Assembly (NCBI GenBank): GCA_934098385.1
Contig: CAKOOJ010000010.1
Span: 1 to 27,020 of the forward strand
Direction: 5' to 3'
DNA length: 27,020 bases
Source of the DNA: an uncultured Bacilli bacterium
GTDB lineage: Bacteria > Bacillota_I > Bacilli_A > RF39 > UBA660
Shown: one piece after another, positions 1-6,407 of the stretch
How positions within the stretch are numbered: the first letter of the stretch is position 1
Layout: every line of letters starts with the position of its first letter
Notes under the pieces: generated by a model
What the model saw: the letters and a program-made list of their open reading frames with translations, nothing else
What the model was told of the DNA's origin: nothing
Database searches by the model: none
Position numbers and translations under genes: made by a program

Positions 1-1
1 T

Positions 2-77
2 TATATTGGAAACTTTTATTATTTTTACAAAATAAAAGACAAATAAGTAAAATTTCTACCTATTTGTCAACAGTCTG
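2..77 (+). repeat. Left copy of 76-bp terminal inverted repeat
   Basis: Positions 2-77 are the exact reverse complement of 26945-27020. The inner edge is sharp: after ...CAGTCTG the two copies diverge at once. The outer edge is not visible, because the match runs to the window end. Inside the repeat, 38-68 is an imperfect 31-bp palindrome (GACAAATA ... TATTTGTC arms with an inner GTA/TAC pair). In this copy the T-rich flank lies on the minus strand, so it could terminate a gene entering from the left. It could be a dispersed intergenic repeat, an inversion site or an assembly fold-back. Confidence 0.9.
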
Positions 78-106
78 TAATATATAATTTCTTTTTTTCA
101 TATTAT
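78..106 (+). promoter_or_regulatory. Possible sigma-E-type promoter for spoIVFA-spoIVFB
   Basis: TAATATA (78-84), a 14-bp spacer and CATATTAT (99-106) resemble the sigma-E pattern (KMATATT, 13-15 bp, CATACAnT), with one mismatch in the upstream element and two in the downstream one. The spoIVF operon of Bacillus is under sigma-E, which makes the match more believable. In such AT-rich DNA it could be chance. Confidence 0.35.
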
Positions 107-121
107 TTAATAGGTGATAAT

Positions 122-658
122 ATGGCAAAGAAATATATTAAGGGTTTTGTTACTAGATGTTTAGTGTGTGTAATATTATTTTTAGTAATTTCTATTATAT
201 GTAATTTTAGTGATAAGAATTTATTGTGGTTTAAAAATAATATGTATGATAATAATATTAATTTTACTTTTTTTAATAAAATATATAAAAAATATATAAA
301 TAAATATTTACCTTTTGATTTATACGATGAAAAAATAGTTATGAGTGATAAATTTGTTTATAGTGACAAAGAAAAGTATTTAAATGGTGTTAAATTGAAT
401 GTGGGTAAAAATTATAATATGAAATCTTTGTGTGGAGGTATAGTAGTTTATATTGGAGATAAAGAAAAGTTAGGGAATACAGTTATTATACAAGGAACTG
501 ATGGTGTTGATTATTGGTATAGTAATTTAGATAATTTAAGCGTTAAATTATATGATTATATTGAAAAAGATGTATTGATAGGTAATACTAAGAATGAATA
601 TGTTTATTTAACGTTTTTAAAAGATGGAAAATATTTAGATTATGAAAAGTATATTTAA
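122..658 (+). CDS. spoIVFA: SpoIVFA-like sporulation membrane protein with degenerate LytM/M23 domain
   Basis: 178 residues. In Bacillus, SpoIVFA sits in the forespore outer membrane, holds the intramembrane protease SpoIVFB inactive together with BofA, and is cleaved by SpoIVB. Here one membrane helix lies at about residues 9-28. A C-terminal M23/LytM-like beta domain (about 95-175) has the GGIVVYIGDKEKLGNTV strand-turn pattern but none of the HxH zinc ligands of an active M23 peptidase, as expected for SpoIVFA. The protein is clearly shorter than the roughly 260-residue Bacillus version, mainly between the helix and the LytM domain. ATG 122 follows AGGTGATA. The 3' end overlaps spoIVFB by 17 bp. 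The call rests on this overlap, the conserved spoIVF-rplU gene order and the fold pattern. Sequence similarity alone would be weak. Confidence 0.75.
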   Translation: MAKKYIKGFVTRCLVCVILFLVISIICNFSDKNLLWFKNNMYDNNINFTFFNKIYKKYINKYLPFDLYDEKIVMSDKFVYSDKEKYLNGVKLNVGKNYNMKSLCGGIVVYIGDKEKLGNTVIIQGTDGVDYWYSNLDNLSVKLYDYIEKDVLIGNTKNEYVYLTFLKDGKYLDYEKYI

Positions 659-1376
659 GATAAATATATTTACATATATATTTTTAATATTATCTATGTT
701 ATCTGGTTATGGTAGAGAGATGTTAATTGTATATTTCATATTAATTGTTCATGAATTAGGTCATTATATATTATTTAAATATTATAACATTAATGTTAAT
801 AAAATAACTTTGTATCCTTATGGTGGTATGATAGATAATAATATGTTAATTAATACTAATTCTAAAAAAGTATTAATAATTAGTTTAGGTGGTATATTTA
901 TACAAATTGTTTTATATTTAATCATATATTTATTATTTAAAATTGGTTTTATAGAATATAATTTCTATAAAATGTTTGTTAGTTATAACTTATACATTAT
1001 TTTATTTAATTTAATACCAATATATCCTTTAGATGGATTTAAAATATTAAATAGTGTGTTAGAGTTAGTTTTATCTTTTAAATTAAGTTTGAAAATTAGT
1101 ATTATATTTAATTTTGTTTTTATTATATTATTTTTTTTATATTTATATATATTTAATATTAATAATTATGTGATAGTTATATTTTTATTATGTAATTTAA
1201 TTAATTATATTAAAAGCATAAAGTATATTATTAATAAGTTTTATTTGGAAAGAATGATATATGATATTAAATATGATGGGTTGATTAGTGTTGATAGTAA
1301 AGATAATATGTATAAAAATAAATATAATTATGTAAACGGAGTGGGGGAAGAATTTATAATAAACTTAAATATATGA
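642..1376 (+). CDS. spoIVFB: SpoIVFB, site-2-type intramembrane metalloprotease (pro-sigma-K processing)
   Basis: 244 residues, mostly membrane helices. In Bacillus SpoIVFB cuts the pro-sequence of sigma-K in the mother cell. The zinc motif HELGH is at residues 37-41 (H37, E38, H41), and the third metal ligand lies in NLIPIYPLDG at 123-132 (D131). The Pro-rich loop ITLYPYGG near 55-62 is typical of the family. The C-terminal cytoplasmic tail (about 195-244) is polar and probably takes the place of the CBS/CTD region of larger homologues, but no clear CBS domain is visible. ATG 642 lies inside the end of spoIVFA, which implies translational coupling. The gene ends in TGA followed at once by TAA. 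Its presence predicts a sigma-K-type late mother-cell programme. Confidence 0.93.
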   Translation: MKSIFKINIFTYIFLILSMLSGYGREMLIVYFILIVHELGHYILFKYYNINVNKITLYPYGGMIDNNMLINTNSKKVLIISLGGIFIQIVLYLIIYLLFKIGFIEYNFYKMFVSYNLYIILFNLIPIYPLDGFKILNSVLELVLSFKLSLKISIIFNFVFIILFFLYLYIFNINNYVIVIFLLCNLINYIKSIKYIINKFYLERMIYDIKYDGLISVDSKDNMYKNKYNYVNGVGEEFIINLNI

Positions 1377-1405
1377 TAAAATAATTGTAGTAGGTGATAA
1401 ATAGT

Positions 1406-2140
1406 ATGAAAACTTTGGATATTGTTTTTGGAGATAGTAGCTACAACATTTTAAAAAAAATAAATTTAAAAGATAGTGATATTTTGAAAATTAACATATT
1501 ATTTAATGTTGGAGATTTATCTAATATTTCAAATTATATAATTAATATTCCTAAAGATTTATGTTTTGAAGAGAAAAATTATTATATAAAAAATGAAACA
1601 GATAAAATAATTGATAGTATAAATAGACAATATAAAATTAGAGTATGGACTAGTCATATAGATATTTATTCATATTTGATTATGTTATATGTGTCAAGTA
1701 TTGTAAAAAAATATGATTATCAATTATATGTAATATATTGTGATGAGTATAAAAAAGATTATCCTTCTATAAGTACTATGAAAATAGAAGAGGTAGAAAA
1801 ATTAGTCTTTTTGGAACATAAATTAGAAAATGAAGAGATAAAATATAATTGTGATGTTTGGAAAAAATTGATTAGAGATAATTCAGAACTTAGAATAATA
1901 GAAAATGGAATAGTTAAATCAGTTTCGTTAAATTATTATGACAAATATATTTTAGATATATTGAGTAAAATAGGTAAGGTTAAGATAAGTCAGTTAATTG
2001 GAGAACTTATGCAAAAGGTGTATTTGCAAGATAATTTATATAGATATTTAATTAATAATTTAATAAAGAATGGAAGGATTATAATTTATAGAGATAATAA
2101 AGTTAGATATTGTGATAATTTAATATCGGTAAATGTTTAA
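1406..2140 (+). CDS. DUF1835/DUF3658-type protein, function unknown
   Basis: 244 residues from ATG 1406, which has AGGTGATA nine bases upstream. A GTG at 1394 in the same frame overlaps that ribosome site and is less likely. The N-terminus, MKTLDIVFGDSSYNILK, has the 'hIVFGDS ... L' pattern of DUF1835 proteins. Such proteins often carry a C-terminal DUF3658 region, and here a W-K-L-(x)n-NSELRIIENG motif followed by a winged-helix-like segment (about 180-235) fits that. No catalytic residues can be assigned. The gene lies 30 bp after spoIVFB and before the rplU promoter, so it may be the last gene of the spoIVF unit. That would hint at, but not prove, a sporulation link. It is soluble, with no signal peptide. 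Confidence 0.55.
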   Translation: MKTLDIVFGDSSYNILKKINLKDSDILKINILFNVGDLSNISNYIINIPKDLCFEEKNYYIKNETDKIIDSINRQYKIRVWTSHIDIYSYLIMLYVSSIVKKYDYQLYVIYCDEYKKDYPSISTMKIEEVEKLVFLEHKLENEEIKYNCDVWKKLIRDNSELRIIENGIVKSVSLNYYDKYILDILSKIGKVKISQLIGELMQKVYLQDNLYRYLINNLIKNGRIIIYRDNKVRYCDNLISVNV

Positions 2141-2157
2141 AATAATGGAATTTATGT

Positions 2158-2186
2158 TTGACAATGGGGTTATTATTTGGTAATAT
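2158..2186 (+). promoter_or_regulatory. Sigma-A promoter of rplU-prp-rpmA
   Basis: TTGACA (2158-2163), a 17-bp spacer and TAATAT (2181-2186). This is one of the best -35 elements in the window. Transcription should start near 2193, just before the leader hairpin. Confidence 0.8.
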
Positions 2187-2192
2187 ACTTAT

Positions 2193-2292
2193 GTTTGTAA
2201 GTGTTCTTATAAACCGCATTGAAAAGGTTTTAAAACATATTTTGTTGCCTTAAGAGCGAGTCCTAAAAAATTATAGAAGGGAGTAAAAGAAT
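2193..2292 (+). promoter_or_regulatory. L21 leader (5' UTR of rplU operon)
   Basis: The roughly 100-nt untranslated leader begins with a perfect 9-bp hairpin, GTTTGTAAG (2193-2201) against CTTATAAAC (2206-2214), counting one G-U pair. CGCATTG follows, then a second, looser AAGG/CCTT helix (about 2223-2253) and the GAAGGGAG ribosome site. Position, length and 5' hairpin match the L21 leader class known upstream of rplU in Bacillota, which is thought to mediate autoregulation by L21. I assign the class from context and shape; a covariance-model match would settle it. Confidence 0.6.
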
Positions 2293-2592
2293 ATGAAAGC
2301 TATATTTGTTACAGGTGGTAAACAATATTATGTTTCTGAAGGAGACGTTATTTATGTTGAAAAATTAGAAGTTGAAGCAGGAAAAGATATTGAATTTACT
2401 GATGTATTAATGGTTGGAGAAAAAGTTGGTACTCCAACAGTTAATGGTGCTAAAGTTGTTTGTACTGCTGAAAAGAATGGTAAAGCTAAGAAGGTTGTTG
2501 TATTTAAATATCATCCAAAGAAAAAATATCGTAAAACTCAAGGTCATAGACAACCATATACTAAATTAGTTGTTAAGAAAATAGTTGGTTAA
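2293..2592 (+). CDS. rplU: 50S ribosomal protein L21
   Basis: 99 residues, close to the usual 102-103. It begins MKAIFVTGGKQYYV, the standard L21 start, and ends with the basic 23S-rRNA-binding region FKYHPKKKYRKTQGHRQPYTKL. The ribosome site GAAGGGAG precedes the ATG. L21 binds 23S rRNA in the large subunit. It is the first gene of rplU-prp-rpmA, with two bases between its stop and the start of prp. Confidence 0.98.
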   Translation: MKAIFVTGGKQYYVSEGDVIYVEKLEVEAGKDIEFTDVLMVGEKVGTPTVNGAKVVCTAEKNGKAKKVVVFKYHPKKKYRKTQGHRQPYTKLVVKKIVG

Positions 2593-2594
2593 TA

Positions 2595-2891
2595 ATGATT
2601 AAAGTAATTAAAAAAAATGAAGTAATAGAAATTAGTGGACATGCAAATTATGATGAATTTGGTAAAGATATTGTTTGTGCCAGTGTAAGTAGTATTGTTA
2701 TGACTACTGTTAATTCTATTTTGAGTATAGATGATTCATCTATTAGTTATGTAGATGATGGAGATAAAATTATTATTAAGAAACTAAATGATAATGATAT
2801 TGTTGATAAACTTTTAAATACAATGATACTTATTTTAAAGGATTTAGAAAAACAATATAAAAAAAATATTAAAGTTGAGAGTGAGGAATGA
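2595..2891 (+). CDS. prp: Prp, cysteine protease that trims ribosomal protein L27
   Basis: 98 residues. Prp removes the N-terminal leader of L27 in Bacillota and related bacteria, which is required for a working ribosome. The catalytic pair is visible: His16 in SGHANYDEFGKDIVCAS and Cys28 in the same stretch, the H-x11-C arrangement of the family. The gene sits between rplU and rpmA, as in other L27-processing bacteria. Its stop codon overlaps the ribosome-binding region of rpmA, so the two are probably translationally coupled. Confidence 0.95.
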   Translation: MIKVIKKNEVIEISGHANYDEFGKDIVCASVSSIVMTTVNSILSIDDSSISYVDDGDKIIIKKLNDNDIVDKLLNTMILILKDLEKQYKKNIKVESEE

Positions 2892-2893
2892 AA

Positions 2894-3178
2894 ATGTTAT
2901 ATTTAAGTTTAAACATTCAACGTTTTGCTCATGTTAAAGCACAAGGTTCAACACATAATGGCCGTGATAGTGAAGGTAGAAGATTAGGAGCTAAAGCTAG
3001 TGACGGTGAAACTATAAATGCTGGTTCTATTATATATAGACAAAGAGGAACTAAGATTTATCCTGGTAAAAACGTTGGTATGGGTAAAGATCATACATTA
3101 TTCGCATTAGTTCGTGGTGTTGTAAGATACGAGAGATGTGGAAGAGATAAGAAAAAAGTTAGTGTTTACGAAGCTTAA
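2894..3178 (+). CDS. rpmA: 50S ribosomal protein L27 with Prp-cleaved leader
   Basis: 94 residues from ATG 2894, which has GAGGA at a proper six-base distance. An in-frame ATG at 2888 would sit directly on that site, so I prefer 2894. The mature core (HVKAQGSTHNGRDSEGRRLG ...) is typical L27. It is preceded by the leader MLYLSLNIQRFA, so Prp should cut after RFA, before HVK. The usual leader ends in QFFA; here the middle Phe is Arg (QRFA). L27 reaches the peptidyl-transferase centre with its trimmed N-terminus. Confidence 0.97.
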   Translation: MLYLSLNIQRFAHVKAQGSTHNGRDSEGRRLGAKASDGETINAGSIIYRQRGTKIYPGKNVGMGKDHTLFALVRGVVRYERCGRDKKKVSVYEA

Positions 3179-3182
3179 TTAG

Positions 3183-3207
3183 ATATCATCTTATGATGAT
3201 ATTTTTT
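3183..3207 (+). terminator. Intrinsic terminator after rpmA
   Basis: A perfect 8-bp stem, ATATCATC/GATGATAT, with loop TTAT is followed by TTTTT. It lies 5 bp after the rpmA stop and just before the trmB promoter. Confidence 0.9.
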
Positions 3208-3208
3208 C

Positions 3209-3237
3209 TTGATAAAGATTATTTAATTTAGTAAAAT
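3209..3237 (+). promoter_or_regulatory. Sigma-A promoter of trmB
   Basis: TTGATA (3209-3214), a 17-bp spacer and TAAAAT (3232-3237). The trmB start is 18 bp downstream, giving a very short leader with GAGGTG. Confidence 0.7.
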
Positions 3238-3254
3238 GATTGTGAGGTGTTAAT

Positions 3255-3893
3255 ATGCGTTATAATAAAGTAGTTAATGCAGATAAAATAATTAATGGTA
3301 GTAGTTATTTAATAAAAAATCCTGAAATGTATAAAAATAAATGGAGAAATGTATTTGGGAATAATAATCCTATATGTTTAGAACTTGGAATGGGTAGAGG
3401 TAGTTTTATAATTGAAATGGCTAAAAAATATCCTAATATAAATTTTATAGGACTTGAACTTGATGTTAATCAAACTGCTACTGCTGTAAAAAATACAAGT
3501 GGAATGAAACTTGATAATTTAAAAATGATATGTGCAGATGCAAATAATATAATAGATTATTTTGGAAAAGAAATAGATACAATATATTTAACTTTTTCTG
3601 AACCATGGCCTAAAAAACAAGATGAAAAGAAGAGATTTACATCAATTAATTATTTAAAATTATATGATAGAGTATTTAAAAAGAATAAACACATTATATT
3701 GAAAACTGATAATAAAATATTATTTCAATCTGGATTAGAAAGTTTGAGTAGCTACTGGTATACATTTGATGTAGTTAGTTTAGATTTACATAATGACGAA
3801 AGAAATATAAAAAATGTAATGACTGATTTTGAAATGCAATATTATAAAGAACATAGACAAATATATTATTTAGATGCTTCTTTTAAAAATTAA
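3255..3893 (+). CDS. trmB: tRNA (guanine-N7-)-methyltransferase, m7G46
   Basis: 212 residues. TrmB methylates G46 in the variable loop of many tRNAs using S-adenosylmethionine. The SAM site is LELGMGRGSFI, followed by FIGLELD and a CADAN motif. The tRNA-binding/catalytic stretch is TFSEPWPKKQDEKKRFT, where most homologues have FSDPWPK, so Asp is replaced by Glu. The C-terminal TDFE motif is also present. It is monocistronic, with its own promoter and a terminator that overlaps the stop codon. Confidence 0.95.
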   Translation: MRYNKVVNADKIINGSSYLIKNPEMYKNKWRNVFGNNNPICLELGMGRGSFIIEMAKKYPNINFIGLELDVNQTATAVKNTSGMKLDNLKMICADANNIIDYFGKEIDTIYLTFSEPWPKKQDEKKRFTSINYLKLYDRVFKKNKHIILKTDNKILFQSGLESLSSYWYTFDVVSLDLHNDERNIKNVMTDFEMQYYKEHRQIYYLDASFKN

Positions 3894-3917
3894 TATAGAT
3901 AATTCTATATTTTTTTG
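3892..3917 (+). terminator. Intrinsic terminator of trmB
   Basis: AATATAGA/TCTATATT (8 bp, loop TAAT) followed by a run of T. The stem includes part of the trmB stop codon. Confidence 0.85.
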
Positions 3918-4090
3918 TTGATAAATTTATTAAATTCGATATAAATGGAAATGTGGTATGGATAGTAAAAATGAACTAAAATAACAAAGAAAAATCTTCT
4001 TAGAAGATAAATTAGAAGAGATATGTTTTAATTAGAGAAAAAGTAATTAATTTATAATAAGTTACTTTATTCGACAAATCATTTAAATAT
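3918..4090 (+). other. Promoter-like sequence leading into a non-coding or decayed stretch
   Basis: TTGATA (3918-3923), a 16-bp spacer and TATAAA (3940-3945) form a fair promoter directly after the trmB terminator. Downstream, ATG 3958 opens only 8 codons before TAA. The same frame continues with lysine/glutamate-rich segments (IFLEDKLEEICFN, then FIISYFIRQII) broken by three more TAA codons. This could be the wreck of a small helical gene, or chance. No intact gene is visible until 4170. Confidence 0.3.
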
Positions 4091-4111
4091 TTTGGTGTAA
4101 TATATATAACC

Positions 4112-4137
4112 AGAACATTTATTGTTTATGTCCTGCC
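4112..4137 (+). repeat. Mirrored 5' hairpin, peptide-mRNA side (locus A)
   Basis: AGAACATTTATT ... ATGTCCT folds into a hairpin (AGAACAT against ATGTCCT, one A-C mismatch). Read on the minus strand, 4350-4324 gives nearly the same sequence (AGAACATTTATTATTAAATG then TCCTACC). The two convergent RNAs of this locus therefore both carry this hairpin near their 5' ends. No clear -35 element is seen upstream; TGTAAT at 4096-4101 is the best -10 candidate. Confidence 0.75.
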
Positions 4138-4169
4138 TTTTGTATTTAAGTATGAAGGGAGTAATAGTT

Positions 4170-4259
4170 ATGAAGTTTTATTCATGTATTATGAAAATAT
4201 TGGATAGAATAATTATTATATTTTTTATTAAAATCTTATATAGTTTTATAAAAGACTAA
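4170..4259 (+). CDS. 29-residue hydrophobic peptide, candidate type I toxin (locus A)
   Basis: ATG 4170 has GAAGGGAG at good distance. The peptide starts MKFYSCIMKILDR, continues with a roughly 12-residue Ile/Phe helix (IIIIFFIKILYSF) and ends IKD. That is one membrane-spanning segment with Lys/Arg at both edges, the shape of type I toxin peptides. An internal Met8 (4191) with MKILDR is a second possible start. The Shine-Dalgarno site can pair with an upstream CCTT (4136-4140 region), which would hide it. An opposing RNA with its own promoter and terminator lies downstream (4354-4281). I recognise no named family. The toxin role is inferred from the architecture shared with 15984-16064 and 21183-21248. 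Confidence 0.6.
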   Translation: MKFYSCIMKILDRIIIIFFIKILYSFIKD

Positions 4260-4280
4260 TTTAATGGGGGTTTTGGTAAA

Positions 4281-4354
4281 CAAAAAAGACATAGTACTAA
4301 AAAGTACAAATGTCACACCACAAGGTAGGACATTTAATAATAAATGTTCTACTT
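4281..4354 (-). ncRNA. Short convergent RNA, candidate antitoxin RNA (locus A)
   Basis: A consensus promoter (4361-4389) should start transcription near 4354 leftward. The RNA begins with a hairpin at 4352-4325 (11 bp, one mismatch) matching the hairpin of the opposing peptide mRNA. It ends in a terminator stem, GACAT.GTACT against AGTAC..ATGTC (4314-4288), followed by a U run (A run at 4287-4282 on the plus strand). It is about 74 nt long with no start codon worth considering. If the peptide mRNA reads past 4281, the two RNAs are fully complementary over this span. Confidence 0.65.
4324..4350 (-). repeat. Mirrored 5' hairpin, antisense-RNA side (locus A)
   Basis: This is the inverted partner of 4112-4137, with 23 matching positions over 26-27 bases. 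The self-complementary hairpin lets the two RNAs pair arm to arm as well as fold separately. Confidence 0.75.
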
Positions 4355-4360
4355 AACTGA

Positions 4361-4389
4361 ATTGTACCATTATATTATGTTAGTGTCAA
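4361..4389 (-). promoter_or_regulatory. Strong sigma-A promoter of the locus A antisense RNA
   Basis: On the minus strand: TTGACA (4389-4384), exactly 17 bp, TACAAT (4366-4361). It is far better than anything upstream of the peptide gene, as expected if the antisense RNA must be in excess. Confidence 0.8.
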
Positions 4390-4495
4390 TTATATATTTT
4401 TTAATTTTTAGTAAACTAATTTTTAATAATAAAATATCTTTAAATCTTTTAATTTATTATATAATATGATAAAATTTTCTTAGTAAGGTGATGTT

Positions 4496-5158
4496 ATGGG
4501 AAAATGTGATTTTTTAAATAATTCTATTATTGCCTTTAGGGGTATATATAATAACATAACTATATATGAAAATAGTTTAGAATCTATTATGTATGCTGTT
4601 AAAAATAATTTAAGTGTTAGTATAGACGTTAGACATACTAATGATGAAATTATAGTGTTTAGTGATAAAGATGGTACTAGATTATTAAAATTAAAAGATA
4701 ATATAAATACTTTGAATAAAGAAGAGTTAGATTTTATAAGTGGATATAATATTCCTAAATTAGTTGATGTTTTAAATAATATTGATGGTAAAGTACCAGT
4801 ATTAATAAATATTTATGATAACGATAAAGTGTTTAGAAATAAATTAAATAAGATATTAGATGATTATAAGGGTAAGTTTTTGATATTAAGTGATGATATA
4901 GATATAATAAAACATTATAAAAAAAAGTATGTAGTAGGGCTTAGTATTAAAGATAAAAATGTTAAATATTTAGATAAGAATTATGATGTAGATGCTGTTA
5001 ATGTTAAATATGATATTTTAGATAAGAGAGAAATTAATGTTTTAAAAGATGATTATTATGTTATTGGTAGTGTTATAAATAATAGAAAGGATGCTGAATA
5101 TTATATTAAAATATTTAATAATTTAATTATTGATAATGTTGAGGAGGTATTTAAATGA
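4496..5158 (+). CDS. Glycerophosphodiester phosphodiesterase-like protein lacking catalytic residues
   Basis: 220 residues with the order of motifs of the GDPD TIM barrel: AFRGIYNN at 13-20, ENSLESIMYAV, SIDVRHTNDEIIVFSDKD, then PKLVDVL and a C-terminal VIGSVINNRKDAE ... IDN. In active enzymes these read HRG, ENT, E-x-D and H-D. Here the HRG histidine is Phe, the Glu of the E-x-D metal pair is Ser and the second His is Phe. Hydrolysis of glycerophosphodiesters by the usual mechanism therefore looks impossible. It heads an apparent operon: its stop overlaps the tdk start (ATGA, 5155-5158). ATG 4496 has AAGGTGATGTT upstream. The likely role is a binding or scaffold protein, or a decaying enzyme; the frame is intact. 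Confidence 0.6.
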   Translation: MGKCDFLNNSIIAFRGIYNNITIYENSLESIMYAVKNNLSVSIDVRHTNDEIIVFSDKDGTRLLKLKDNINTLNKEELDFISGYNIPKLVDVLNNIDGKVPVLINIYDNDKVFRNKLNKILDDYKGKFLILSDDIDIIKHYKKKYVVGLSIKDKNVKYLDKNYDVDAVNVKYDILDKREINVLKDDYYVIGSVINNRKDAEYYIKIFNNLIIDNVEEVFK

Positions 5159-5691
5159 TAAAAACTTTTACAGGTCCTATGTTTAGTGGTAAGACAACTG
5201 CTCTTTTATCTACTTATTTTAAAATGTGGAATAAAAAGAATATAATGTGTTTTAAACCTAGGATTAATACTAGAGATGAGGGAATAAAATCTAAAGATAT
5301 TAAAGATAATGTAGATGCTATATTAATTGATGATTTAAGTGATATATTAAATTATATAAAAAAGAATACTAGAACTATATTTATTGATGAAGGTAATTTT
5401 TTGAAAGGGGATGTTAGTGTTTTAACAGATTTAAGTATTGATAAGAATATTGATATTTATGTATGTGGGTTAAATATGACAAGTGAACAAAAACCTTTTG
5501 GAATAATGCCTAGTATACTTAGTGTTAGTGATGAAATTGAAATTTGTAAGGGATACTGTACTGAATGTAATAGACCTGCTAGTTATACATATTTTGAAGG
5601 TGGAAAAAATAAGGATATAGTTGTTGGTGATAGTGGATATATTACTTTATGTGAAGATTGTTTAAGAAAAAGGAGAAAGAGTAATGAGTAG
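5155..5691 (+). CDS. tdk: Thymidine kinase, type II (zinc-containing)
   Basis: 178 residues; phosphorylates thymidine in nucleotide salvage. P-loop GPMFSGKT at 7-14; Walker B IDEGNFL with Asp78-Glu79 (most homologues have DEAQFF); structural zinc site CTEC (Cys135, Cys138) with CEDC (Cys166, Cys169). The lasso loop that holds the base, VVGDSGYITLCEDC, keeps the Gly-Tyr but reads GDSGY rather than the common GGNEVY. The start overlaps the preceding gene by four bases and the end overlaps tmk by eight, so dTMP formation and dTDP formation are encoded back to back. Confidence 0.93.
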   Translation: MIKTFTGPMFSGKTTALLSTYFKMWNKKNIMCFKPRINTRDEGIKSKDIKDNVDAILIDDLSDILNYIKKNTRTIFIDEGNFLKGDVSVLTDLSIDKNIDIYVCGLNMTSEQKPFGIMPSILSVSDEIEICKGYCTECNRPASYTYFEGGKNKDIVVGDSGYITLCEDCLRKRRKSNE

Positions 5692-6361
5692 AGGTAAATT
5701 GATTGTAATTGAGGGAACAGATTGTAGTGGAAAAGAAACTCAAGCTAAGATGTTGTTAAATAGATTAAAAAATGATGGTATAAAAATAGAAGAGAGAGCA
5801 TTTCCTATGTATGATACTCCTACAGGTAAAATAATTGGTGGCGCACTTTTGGGGAAGAGTCATATAGGAGAATCTGTTTTTTCTAATGTAAGTAAATTAA
5901 ATCCTAAGGTTGCTGCACTCTATTATGCTGCTGATAGACTTTATAATATTGATGAAATAAATAAAATGCTTGATAGTGGTATAAATGTTATATTAGATAG
6001 ATATGTTGAGAGTAATATGGGACATCAAGCTGGTAAATTAAAAGATAAACAAGAAAAGTTAGATATGATGAATTGGTTGGAAAGTCTTGAATATGATTTG
6101 TTAGAACTTCCTAGACCAGATATGGTATTATTTTTGTTTATGCCATATCAATATACTATTGAACTTAGAAATAAACGTGGAGAAGCACCTGATGAAGTGG
6201 AAAAAGATGTAGAGTATTTACATAATGCTGAAGAAACATATAGTTTAATGGCTAGCAAATACAATTATAAGATAATATATTGTGTTGAAGATGAAAGAAT
6301 AAGAACAATTGAAGAAATAAATAATGATGTTTATGGATATGTTAAGGATAAGTTAAAATAG
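5684..6361 (+). CDS. tmk: Thymidylate (dTMP) kinase
   Basis: 225 residues; converts dTMP to dTDP after thymidine kinase has made dTMP. P-loop EGTDCSGKETQ at 10-20; the substrate segment reads FPMYDTPTGKIIGGALLG, resembling the FPxRxTxTG form of eukaryotic-type enzymes rather than the REPGG form of Bacillus Tmk; DRYVESNMGHQ is the DRY-type base/phosphate-binding motif. The lid stretch includes RNKRGEAPDEVEKD. ATG 5684 has AAGGAGAAAG upstream, inside tdk. Substrate specificity among deoxynucleotides is inferred from the family. Confidence 0.88.
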   Translation: MSRGKLIVIEGTDCSGKETQAKMLLNRLKNDGIKIEERAFPMYDTPTGKIIGGALLGKSHIGESVFSNVSKLNPKVAALYYAADRLYNIDEINKMLDSGINVILDRYVESNMGHQAGKLKDKQEKLDMMNWLESLEYDLLELPRPDMVLFLFMPYQYTIELRNKRGEAPDEVEKDVEYLHNAEETYSLMASKYNYKIIYCVEDERIRTIEEINNDVYGYVKDKLK

Positions 6362-6378
6362 TTTTGACTTATTCTTTT
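6351..6378 (+). terminator. Intrinsic terminator of the GDPD-tdk-tmk operon
   Basis: AGTTAAAA/TTTTGACT (8 bp with one G-T pair, loop TAG) followed by TATTCTTTTTT. The left arm contains the last codons of tmk. Confidence 0.75.
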
Positions 6379-6407
6379 TTATATAATATTATATTTTTGG
6401 TGGTTAT

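Noticed and set aside
2140..2292. T-box or metabolite riboswitch before rplU
   Set aside because: No specifier loop, T-box sequence or known aptamer core; the leader fits the L21 autoregulatory type better.
3958..4090. Possible decayed Spo0E-like gene (LEDKLEEI ... SYFIRQII in one frame)
   Set aside because: Four in-frame TAA codons and only a loose resemblance to the S-x-x-L-D pattern; in AT-rich DNA this can be chance.
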